NCBI GenBank assembly: GCA_003535955.1
Contig: DPZM01000033.1
Coordinates: 17,398-23,057 of the forward strand
Length of the DNA: 5,660 bases
Direction: 5' to 3'
Source of the DNA: Lachnospiraceae bacterium
GTDB taxonomy: Bacteria > Bacillota > Clostridia > Lachnospirales > Lachnospiraceae
Shown here: positions 1 to 5,660 of the stretch, piece by piece
Numbering within the stretch: the first letter of the stretch is position 1
How the letters are laid out: each line of letters starts with the position of its first letter
Notes under the pieces: generated by a model
Told to the model about the DNA's origin: nothing
The model's input: only the letters and a program-made list of their open reading frames with translations
Database searches by the model: none
Made by a program: the position numbers and the translations under genes

Positions 1-2200
1 TATCCGATATTTCAAGCCTCTCATCATCGCATATAAGCTCATAGCCCGCATCCTTCTTACCGGTTGAATACAGTATTATCCTTGCGGATTCGCACGAAGG
101 GTCAAGAAAATCGGGCAGGATAAGCTTCTTCCCTGTCCACACTCCACCTTCCGTATGCTGGTCGGTTCCCGGTATCGTGACCGCGATCCTTGCCTTATTG
201 CCCGGTTCAAAGTCATATAAAACAGGAAACTTACATTCCTCTTCATTCCAGTTAATAAAGCCGACATGCTCGGACATTCCCATTCCGTACCATTTACCCT
301 CATGAAGCTCGTGAAGCTTTTCGGTAAGAGCCCTGTCAAGCTTAAGCCTGGTCTTAACTTCCGCTGCAGTCTTTTTTGCAAAGCCCGCCCCGATACCGGC
401 GAAGAAATGATTCTCCACGGTAGCAAGCCACATCCTTGTCAGGTTAAGAGTTGCAACCAGGGGATAACCGACAAGCTGGAAGAAGGTGAAAGCATTTGTC
501 TCATCGCAGAGGGCACTTACCCTGTCTGCCGTTTCCATAAGCTCGGTGATCTTAAGCGACAGGTCTTCAAGTTCTCCGAAGTTGGCAGGATGATAGACCT
601 TATCGTTCATTGCTTCGGGCCGACGGTTGCCTGCGATCTTTGTATATCCCATAAGCAGACGGCATATCACTTCCTTCGTTGCATCGTCAAAGCCCGAGCC
701 AAACTGTCTGTCAACAAAGGCTGTATTGAATTCCCATACACTGTTTAAGTTGTCTATACCCCACTTCTCATAATCATAAGCCAGAGCCATAAAGTAGGAC
801 AGGGGATATTCATTCGTGAAGATGTCTCCGACATTTACTATCCACAGGTCCCTGACTCCGAATTCATAGGCCATGGTCATCTGCTCCCATACCTTGGGCA
901 GGTAAGTTGAGTTGATCCATTCATAGGATATGGGCCAGCCATGGTAATCGAAGTGATAATACATTCCGTAGCCGCCCTTATGATCCCTCATTTCTTCCGT
1001 CGGAAGCGTTCTTAAGTTACCGAAATTATCATCGCACAACATAAGGGTGACACCTTCAAGTTCCGGATCACCCATAAGGCCCTTCGTATCCTCATCCCCG
1101 TAGAAAAAGGGTTCAACCTCCTTATAAAGGGCAAGCATCCTCGGTACCTTATCAATATCATCGTTTACGTTTTCTTTTATTAGCCTGTTCTGGGTTTTAA
1201 GGACTTTACGGAGCAGATCTATATTATCCTTAAGGGTTGCGTCCTCTCCCATGATCGTCGAATCGAATTCGCCCCTCATACCTACGGTTATAACGTTTTC
1301 GAACCGTCCTCCTCTTTTAAGTCCGTCCTCCCAGAATCTTGTTATACCCTCCTCGTTTGTCAGAAAATCCCATGCATCACCGTAAACCGAGCCCGGTCCT
1401 CTTAAATGTTTATATTCCTCCCCCTGTCTTAAGCAGGGTTCATGGTGTGACATCCCCATCACAACTCCGAATTCATCCGCGAGCTCTGCATTCTTAAGCC
1501 CCGGCCCGTCCTCCGGGAAAACAGCCGACCACATGGCTGGCCACAGGTAATTGCCCTTAAGCCGGAGAAGAAGTTCAAATACATGCTCGTACATCGATGC
1601 ATTGAAACCTCCGAAATTCTTCATCGCCCAGTTTCCGAAGGCGGGCCATTCATCGTTTATGAAAAAGCCCCTGTATCGTACGGAAGGAACTTTTGATACA
1701 TAAGCATCCGCCTCGGTAAGCAAAAGCTCAGTCATCTTATCCGGCATGATATCGCACCAGTCGGTCAGCGGTGAAACCTTCAGTATATCCGACAGGTGAA
1801 ACAGTCCGTATATGGTTCCCCTCTTGTCGCTTCCTGCGATCACAAGTGCCGAGGAGACATTCTCAAAAGGTGCTTCTACAAGAGAAAAGGAATAAACTTC
1901 TCTCTTTCCTCTTATCCCGGAAAGCTTTATAAGCCCTCTTTTGTCAAGCTCATCAAGAATGGCTGAACATCCCGCCGTACCAAAGATAACAGGCTGGTCC
2001 GCCGTACCGTCATCCCTTATAAAAGAGGTATTTACATTCTCTCCGTCTGCACATATCACATCCGGCCTTGCGCCGAACACATGCTCAATATCCTTGGCAA
2101 CCTTGTCTGCTGTCTTTATCACACCGCTGTAGGCCTTATCGTCATGCAGAAATACTATCCTTCCCTCTTCCAATCTGTTTAAGTTTATCCTGTATTCCAT
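1..2200 (-). CDS. GH115 xylan alpha-1,2-glucuronidase, cytoplasmic, 3' end outside window
   Basis: An uninterrupted frame of 733 codons starts at the ATG at 2200 and runs off the left edge. GH115 enzymes remove glucuronic or 4-O-methyl-glucuronic acid side chains from xylan, including internal ones. The family is recognised from ordered conserved blocks: GSDKRGTIYGLF (about residues 123-134), FINDEWPAFGNW (about 180-191), LRLKGNYLWPAMW, MGMSHHEP, GMRGEFD (E311), LYKEVEPFF (E361, E363), CDDNFGN (D390, D391), YYHFDYHGW (414-422) and WIVNVGD (D459). The acidic residues in these blocks are candidate catalytic or sugar-binding residues; I cannot assign the catalytic acid from memory. Residues from about 640 onward look like the GH115 C-terminal region. 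The N-terminus (MEYRINLNRLEEG) has no signal peptide, so the enzyme should act inside the cell on imported oligosaccharides. GH115 proteins usually have about 800-1000 residues, so roughly 70-250 are missing here. The start is supported by a purine-rich GGGAGAGG at 2205-2212. The family call is firm; the exact substrate is inferred. Confidence 0.93.
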   Translation of the reverse strand, partial: MEYRINLNRLEEGRIVFLHDDKAYSGVIKTADKVAKDIEHVFGARPDVICADGENVNTSFIRDDGTADQPVIFGTAGCSAILDELDKRGLIKLSGIRGKREVYSFSLVEAPFENVSSALVIAGSDKRGTIYGLFHLSDILKVSPLTDWCDIMPDKMTELLLTEADAYVSKVPSVRYRGFFINDEWPAFGNWAMKNFGGFNASMYEHVFELLLRLKGNYLWPAMWSAVFPEDGPGLKNAELADEFGVVMGMSHHEPCLRQGEEYKHLRGPGSVYGDAWDFLTNEEGITRFWEDGLKRGGRFENVITVGMRGEFDSTIMGEDATLKDNIDLLRKVLKTQNRLIKENVNDDIDKVPRMLALYKEVEPFFYGDEDTKGLMGDPELEGVTLMLCDDNFGNLRTLPTEEMRDHKGGYGMYYHFDYHGWPISYEWINSTYLPKVWEQMTMAYEFGVRDLWIVNVGDIFTNEYPLSYFMALAYDYEKWGIDNLNSVWEFNTAFVDRQFGSGFDDATKEVICRLLMGYTKIAGNRRPEAMNDKVYHPANFGELEDLSLKITELMETADRVSALCDETNAFTFFQLVGYPLVATLNLTRMWLATVENHFFAGIGAGFAKKTAAEVKTRLKLDRALTEKLHELHEGKWYGMGMSEHVGFINWNEEECKFPVLYDFEPGNKARIAVTIPGTDQHTEGGVWTGKKLILPDFLDPSCESARIILYSTGKKDAGYELICDDERLEISD

Positions 2201-2204
2201 ATAT

Positions 2205-2212
2205 CCTCTCCC
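2205..2212 (-). promoter_or_regulatory. Ribosome binding site of the GH115 gene
   Basis: On the minus strand GGGAGAGG lies 4 bases before the ATG at 2200, with its GGGAG core 7 bases away. This imperfect Shine-Dalgarno is weaker than the AAGGAGG of uxuB. It sits directly downstream of the U-run of the hairpin, so almost no leader separates the terminator-like element from the start of translation. Confidence 0.6.
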
Positions 2213-2216
2213 ACGT

Positions 2217-2266
2217 AAAAATGACAGACTACCTTCTATTCTATCACACCCGGAAGGCTGTCTGCC
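2217..2266 (-). terminator. Intrinsic terminator-like hairpin after the GntR gene
   Basis: Read on the minus strand, GGCAGACAGCCTTC (2266-2253) can pair with GAAGGTAGTCTGTC (2236-2223). The stem has 14 positions with one A-A mismatch and two G-U wobbles, a 16-base loop, then A followed by five U (2221-2217). Both wobbles are mismatches on the plus-strand copy, so the structure is tuned to minus-strand RNA, and there is no good U-run for the plus direction. It would end the uxuA-uxuB-gntR transcript. The U-run is short and the loop large, so read-through is likely. It ends only 16 bases before the GH115 start codon, so it could also act as an attenuator or a transcript-processing element. Confidence 0.68.
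2238..2264 (-). promoter_or_regulatory. Possible promoter for the GH115 gene, inside the hairpin
   Basis: On the minus strand TGATAGAAT (2246-2238) matches the extended -10 consensus TGnTATAAT with one mismatch. A CAGACA at 2264-2259 matches four of six -35 bases, but the spacer is 15 bp, shorter than ideal. The predicted start near 2230 falls inside the right arm of the hairpin. RNA from this promoter would therefore lack the left arm, could not form the terminator, and would have a leader of about 30 bases. This is a motif match only, with no second line of evidence. Confidence 0.3.
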
Positions 2267-2293
2267 ATTTATATGTTCAAATACTCTTATTAA

Positions 2294-2971
2294 TTATTTA
2301 AAATAGTCTGGATATTCCTTTATTACCTCTTCCTTATCAAGCTTATACCGCATAAGATGCTTTATCATTAGGGCTCTCGCCGTATCCTTTTCTCCTTTTG
2401 CTATGGCATCGGCAATATCACGATGGTCCGATACCACCTTTATGTCCTTTATCGAATACAAGGACAGGGCACGCATCCTGTCGAACTGCCCCATTGCCGA
2501 ATGCATCAGCCTGTAGGTCTGTTCCTTGCCGCACATCATAAAAAGCATCTCATGAAACTCATTGTCGAGATTCATTATCTTCTCTGACATATTATTGTTT
2601 AAATAATACTCCTGAAGACCTATATTTTCATAAAGCTTCTTAAGCTGGTCATCGGTGATGTTATCACAGAGTTCTTCAACAATGGCTGCCTCCAGCGTCC
2701 TCCTTAAAAAGGCTGCCTCTTCGACCGCGTCAAATGAGATGGCAGCCACATAACTGCCTCTCTGCGGGAAGACTTCTATGAGCTGGGCCTTTACAAGCTC
2801 CTGGATCGCTTCCCTTATGGGCGTCCGGCTCACACCCAGTATACGGGAAAGCTCATTCTCGCTTATAAGAGTACCCGGCTTAAGCTCCATCTTGATTATA
2901 TTTTCCGAAAGTTCACGCAGTGCATACGCTTTAGCGCTCTCACCGACCAGCCTGTCCTGATAACGGACCAT
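2294..2971 (-). CDS. GntR-family transcriptional regulator, FadR/FCD subfamily, likely hexuronate-responsive
   Basis: This 225-residue protein has the normal length for a FadR-type GntR regulator. Residues about 10-76 form the N-terminal winged helix-turn-helix: LKPGTLISENELSRILGVSR (30-49), then TPIREAI (50-56) and the wing QRGSYVAAI (70-78). Residues about 80-215 are the helical FCD effector domain. It keeps the usual acid/metal-binding pattern, D136 and H140 (DNEFH), H183 (SDHRDI) and H205 (IKHL). FCD domains usually bind small carboxylic acids, so a sugar acid such as fructuronate, mannonate or glucuronate is a reasonable effector; this is inferred from the neighbours. The gene follows uxuB after 43 bp and precedes the GH115 gene, and probably controls one or both. 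The ATG start has an AAAGGAG site (2987-2981) 9 bases upstream. It could be called UxuR-like, but I do not claim orthology with the E. coli protein. Confidence 0.93.
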   Translation of the reverse strand: MVRYQDRLVGESAKAYALRELSENIIKMELKPGTLISENELSRILGVSRTPIREAIQELVKAQLIEVFPQRGSYVAAISFDAVEEAAFLRRTLEAAIVEELCDNITDDQLKKLYENIGLQEYYLNNNMSEKIMNLDNEFHEMLFMMCGKEQTYRLMHSAMGQFDRMRALSLYSIKDIKVVSDHRDIADAIAKGEKDTARALMIKHLMRYKLDKEEVIKEYPDYFK

Positions 2972-2980
2972 AGTCTGTGT

Positions 2981-3000
2981 CTCCTTTACTTATGATTATA
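2981..3000 (-). promoter_or_regulatory. gntR ribosome binding site with a possible internal -10 box
   Basis: In the 43-bp gap after uxuB, the minus strand has a perfect TATAAT (3000-2995) followed by the Shine-Dalgarno AAAGGAG (2987-2981), 9 bases before the gntR ATG. The ribosome binding site is convincing. The promoter is weak: no good -35 box sits at 17 bp (CTGTCA matches four of six bases, but at 19 bp), and the RNA would start almost at the Shine-Dalgarno. There is no terminator between uxuB and gntR, so co-transcription with uxuAB is the simpler reading. Confidence refers mainly to the ribosome binding site. Confidence 0.5.
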
Positions 3001-3014
3001 TGAGCTTATCAGCT

Positions 3015-4625
3015 TCAGCTGACAGTCCTGTGAAGGACCTCCCTGACCTTACCGGGACCTTCATTCATTTCATTAAACAGGTCTGTAACCCGGCCGGCCA
3101 GTCCTGCTTCATATAAGTCAACCGCAAAGATATCCTTCCTTGACAGTATGGGCTTAAGCGCAGCTTCATCGGCACTCTTATATCCCTTAAAGGGACCCAT
3201 AATACCCGAAAGCTCTTCAAGAAGCGGGTCGGGACTCTTCTCAAAATCATTCCCTTCATCATTGATGCCGGTAAGGTACCTTAAGTATCCTGCCAGAACA
3301 ACGGGGATGTAGTGAAGCGAGGATACATCTTCGCCCTCCCTGATATAAGCCTTGAGGGTCTCACCGAAACGAATGGGCAGTTTCTGGGATGTGTCGCAGG
3401 CGATACGCTGCGGTGTATCCGGCATGAATGGATTCACAAGCCTCTTGTTCAGTACTTCATCAATAAAGGTCTCGGGCTTTATGATGCCCGGGTTTATAAC
3501 AACAGGCATGCCTTCCTTATAACCCATCTCCCTTACAAATGCCGACAGGTCTTCATCCTTCATTTCCTTCCATATGGAATCATAAGACAGAAGGCACCCG
3601 AATATGGCAAGGGCTGTGTGGAGGGGATTTAAGCATGTACATACCTTCATCTTCTCAACCTTGTCAACCGTCTCCCTGTCCGTAAAATATACGCCACCCT
3701 TATCAAAGGGAGGGCGGCCGTTCGGGAACTTGTCCTCAACAACAAGATACTGGGTCTCCTCCGCGTTCACGAAGGCCGCCGTATATGTGTGTTTATCGGT
3801 TACGATTATATCGGTATCTTCAAAGCCGTCCTTCTTAAGCATGTCAACTACGGCAGAATCCGGTCTGGGCGTGATCTTATCGATCATACTCAGCGGAAAG
3901 CTTACCCTGGCCTCATCCTTAAGGTAGCTTATAAAGCCGTCATCTACCAGTCCCTGCTCATTCCACTTATCCGCATATGCAAAAACCGCTGCCTTAAGCT
4001 TGTCACCGTTGTGCGAGCAGTTATCCATGCTGGCCATGGCAACAGGATGGGCTCCGTTCTTATAGCGCTCATGAAGCAGATAAGCCATCTTCCCCATAAG
4101 GTGTTTCGGCGGGAAGCATTTGTTGTCAAAATCATCCTTAACAAGGCCTGACAGAGTCCCGTCGGGTCCGTTAAGCGAATAACCCTTCTCGGTTATCGTA
4201 AAGGAAACCATCTGAAGAGATGCTGATGTAAATATCTCCTTAAGCCTTGCAAGGTCGGCTTCCCTGTCAAAATCAGCCGTCAGGGATTCCGTTACCGAAC
4301 CCACAACCCTCTTGTCGATGTCCCCGTCGCTCTTAAGCGTTACAAGAAGGCTCAGATCGTCAAAGGGCTTGTAAGCCTTGCTTATTATGTCATAGTCGAA
4401 ACCTTCGACAGCGATAACTCCCTTATCATACACCCCGCTGTTAAGGAGATTGTCGATCACCGCAGCCGGGAAAGCACGGAAGATATTTCCTGTTCCGAAA
4501 TGAACCCAGGCAGGTTCCTTCGAGGTAAGTGCCCTGACCTCATCCCTGTCATATGACGGTACGATATATCCCTTATCCTTAAACTCATTCTTTACTGTTT
4601 CATCATTAATCTGTATAAGCTTCAT
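3015..4625 (-). CDS. uxuB: Fructuronate reductase (D-mannonate oxidoreductase), mannitol dehydrogenase family
   Basis: UxuB reduces D-fructuronate to D-mannonate with NADH in the cytoplasm, the second step of glucuronate catabolism. The protein has 536 residues, longer than the roughly 486 of E. coli UxuB but in the range I expect for clostridial homologues. The N-terminal Rossmann region carries HFGTGNIFRAF (42-52; G44, G46, R50). It is followed by TITEKGY (143-149), SMDNCSHNG (199-207) and FPLSMIDKITPRP (243-255). The catalytic motif is KVCTCLNPLH, with K327, N333 and H336. A later block, VNPFMPDTPQRIACDTSQKL, is typical of the C-terminal domain. The ATG at 4625 is chosen because AAGGAGG lies 8 bases upstream and homology begins there. 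The frame stays open upstream to 4742, but that stretch overlaps the conserved end of uxuA and has no ribosome binding site. The position right after uxuA supports UxuB over related mannitol, altronate or arabinitol dehydrogenases. Confidence 0.93.
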   Translation of the reverse strand: MKLIQINDETVKNEFKDKGYIVPSYDRDEVRALTSKEPAWVHFGTGNIFRAFPAAVIDNLLNSGVYDKGVIAVEGFDYDIISKAYKPFDDLSLLVTLKSDGDIDKRVVGSVTESLTADFDREADLARLKEIFTSASLQMVSFTITEKGYSLNGPDGTLSGLVKDDFDNKCFPPKHLMGKMAYLLHERYKNGAHPVAMASMDNCSHNGDKLKAAVFAYADKWNEQGLVDDGFISYLKDEARVSFPLSMIDKITPRPDSAVVDMLKKDGFEDTDIIVTDKHTYTAAFVNAEETQYLVVEDKFPNGRPPFDKGGVYFTDRETVDKVEKMKVCTCLNPLHTALAIFGCLLSYDSIWKEMKDEDLSAFVREMGYKEGMPVVINPGIIKPETFIDEVLNKRLVNPFMPDTPQRIACDTSQKLPIRFGETLKAYIREGEDVSSLHYIPVVLAGYLRYLTGINDEGNDFEKSPDPLLEELSGIMGPFKGYKSADEAALKPILSRKDIFAVDLYEAGLAGRVTDLFNEMNEGPGKVREVLHRTVS

Positions 4626-4633
4626 AATCCGAT

Positions 4634-4640
4634 CCTCCTT
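4634..4640 (-). promoter_or_regulatory. Strong uxuB ribosome binding site overlapping the uxuA stop codon
   Basis: AAGGAGG on the minus strand is 8 bases before the uxuB ATG. Its first two bases are the last two of the uxuA TAA stop (TAAGGAGG). It fixes the uxuB start at 4625 and places the two genes in one transcript, with likely coupling of uxuA termination to uxuB initiation. Confidence 0.88.
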
Positions 4641-5660
4641 ATGCCCTTTTGGCATTCTTATCAATAGCTTCCCATAAGCCGTTAAGATATGTTGCACCAA
4701 GAGCCCTGTCATAAAGACCGTAACCGGGCATTGCCACCTCATCCCATATCATTCTTCCGTGATCGGGGCGGATAGGTCCGGTAAACTCAATGTCGTAAAG
4801 AGCCTTCATTATCTCATATAGGTCAAAATCACCGTCCCTTGACAGGTGAGCGGCCTCTTCAAAATCATCATCGGAATTAAACTTGAGATTCCTTACATGG
4901 GCGAAGTGGATCCTTCCCTTAAGAGCCCTGATCATACCGGGAAGATCGTTCTCCCTGTTGGTTCCGTAGGAACCCGAGCAGAAGGTAACTCCGTTATGCG
5001 GATTATCGACCATCTTCATCATCCTCTGGATGTTGGGAAGGTTGATTATTATTCTGGGGAGTCCGAAAACACTCCATGCGGGATCGTCGGGATGTATGGC
5101 CATGTTTATGTCATATTTATCACATACGGGCATTATCCTCTCAAGGAAATACTTAAGATTCTCAAAGAGCTTCTCCTCATCAACATCCTTATAGTCCTCA
5201 AAGAGCTGCTTGATGACTGCCATCCTCTCAGGCTCCCATCCCGGCAGGATCGCACCGTTTGCATCGTTCTTAATGGAATCAAACATTGTCTCGGGATCAA
5301 GTGCATCTATTGCCTTCTGTGAATATGCAAGTACCGTTGATCCGTCAGGGCGCTTCCTTGCAAGCTCCGATCTCGTCCAGTCGAATACGGGCATGAAGTT
5401 GTAGCAGACAAGATGTATGTCTTCCTCTCCCAGGTTCTTAAGGGTCTCGATATAATTGTCTATATACTTGTCCCTGTCAGGTGAACCTATCTTGATCGAA
5501 TCGTGTATATTGACAGATTCAATACCTGATATGTGCAGTCCCGAAGCTTCAACCTCGTCCTTAAGCGCACGTATCTTCTCACGGGTCCATACCTCACCCG
5601 GAGTTGTGTCATACAGGGTAGTTATTACTCCCGTAACACCCGGCACCTGCCTTATCTGCT
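4639..5660 (-). CDS. uxuA: Mannonate dehydratase, 5' end outside window
   Basis: UxuA dehydrates D-mannonate to 2-keto-3-deoxy-D-gluconate, using a divalent metal such as Mn2+ or Fe2+. The window holds 339 complete codons up to the TAA at 4641-4639. The frame continues through QIRQVPGVTGV at the right edge, a block that lies some 20 residues into other UxuA proteins, so the GTG at 5646 is not the start. Family hallmarks are VCYNFMPVFDWTRSEL, AIHPDDPAWSVFGLPRI, NGVTFCSGSYG, IHFAHVRN and RPDHGRMIWDE. The expected metal ligands are visible: His (codon 5094-5092), Cys (4980-4978), His in HFAHVRN (the second His, 4899-4897, or the first, 4908-4906) and Asp in RPDHG (4764-4762). Projected full length is about 355-360 residues, the usual Gram-positive size and shorter than the 394 of E. 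coli. The gene is followed by uxuB after 13 bp, in pathway partnership. The operon promoter and any main operator are outside the window. Confidence 0.95.
   Translation of the reverse strand, partial: QIRQVPGVTGVITTLYDTTPGEVWTREKIRALKDEVEASGLHISGIESVNIHDSIKIGSPDRDKYIDNYIETLKNLGEEDIHLVCYNFMPVFDWTRSELARKRPDGSTVLAYSQKAIDALDPETMFDSIKNDANGAILPGWEPERMAVIKQLFEDYKDVDEEKLFENLKYFLERIMPVCDKYDINMAIHPDDPAWSVFGLPRIIINLPNIQRMMKMVDNPHNGVTFCSGSYGTNRENDLPGMIRALKGRIHFAHVRNLKFNSDDDFEEAAHLSRDGDFDLYEIMKALYDIEFTGPIRPDHGRMIWDEVAMPGYGLYDRALGATYLNGLWEAIDKNAKRA

Noticed and set aside
76..426. A 116-codon minus-strand frame with a TTG start
   Set aside because: It overlaps the GH115 gene in another frame; the GH115 frame reads through here with family-like sequence and no stop, so this is not a frameshifted gene.
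266..748. A 160-codon open frame on the plus strand
   Set aside because: It lies wholly antisense to conserved GH115 coding sequence, has no ribosome binding site or recognisable domain, and its peptide is rich in Cys, His and Lys as shadow frames often are.
1941..2301. Two short plus-strand frames across the GH115 start and the gntR gap
   Set aside because: The first is antisense to the GH115 N-terminus. The second crosses the hairpin and ends in the AT-rich gap; neither has a ribosome binding site or a plausible protein.
3010..3021. Small inverted repeat CAGCT-TC-AGCTG at the end of uxuB
   Set aside because: Five-base arms with a two-base gap, inside the last uxuB codons, and no U-run follows; too weak to call a terminator or operator.
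3312..4151. Three plus-strand frames of 106-120 codons opposite uxuB
   Set aside because: They overlap one another and run antisense to UxuB catalytic motifs; they have no ribosome binding sites or domains.
4626..4742. A 39-codon N-terminal extension of uxuB to 4742
   Set aside because: It overlaps the conserved C-terminal coding region of uxuA, lacks a ribosome binding site and has no family similarity; the ATG at 4625 has an excellent AAGGAGG.
4846..5322. A 158-codon plus-strand frame opposite uxuA
   Set aside because: It is antisense to strongly conserved UxuA motifs, including the metal-binding residues, with no independent signs of coding.

Overview
The window carries part of a hexuronate (glucuronate) catabolic cluster beside a xylan-debranching alpha-glucuronidase. 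All four genes are on the minus strand, so they read from right to left. In transcription order they are: mannonate dehydratase uxuA (5' end cut by the right edge), fructuronate reductase uxuB, a GntR/FCD-family regulator, a hairpin with a U-run, and a long glycoside hydrolase family 115 (GH115) gene whose 3' end is cut by the left edge. About 97% of the window is coding. The only gaps are 13 bp (uxuA-uxuB), 43 bp (uxuB-gntR) and 93 bp (gntR-GH115).

The likely host is a Gram-positive anaerobe of the Clostridia, probably a fibre-degrading Lachnospiraceae (Butyrivibrio/Roseburia type). This is inferred from strong AAGGAGG-type ribosome binding sites, mid GC content with heavy use of ATA, AGG/AGA and CTT codons, the Firmicute-like lengths of UxuA and UxuB, and a GH115 enzyme with no signal peptide. 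No 16S rRNA or other taxonomic marker is present, so this is an inference.

Functional reading: the GH115 enzyme would release (4-O-methyl)-glucuronic acid from imported glucuronoxylan oligosaccharides in the cytoplasm. Glucuronate would be isomerised to fructuronate by a UxaC not seen here. UxuB reduces fructuronate to mannonate, and UxuA dehydrates mannonate to 2-keto-3-deoxygluconate (KDG) for the KdgK/KdgA steps, also not seen here. The GntR/FCD protein is the obvious candidate regulator, sensing a pathway acid.

I see no mobile element, CRISPR array, tRNA, rRNA or wholly novel system. The points most worth a second look are (1) the gntR-GH115 junction, where an apparent intrinsic terminator overlaps a possible extended -10 promoter, and (2) a striking excess of the hexamer CTTAAG, mostly from in-frame Leu-Lys codon pairs.
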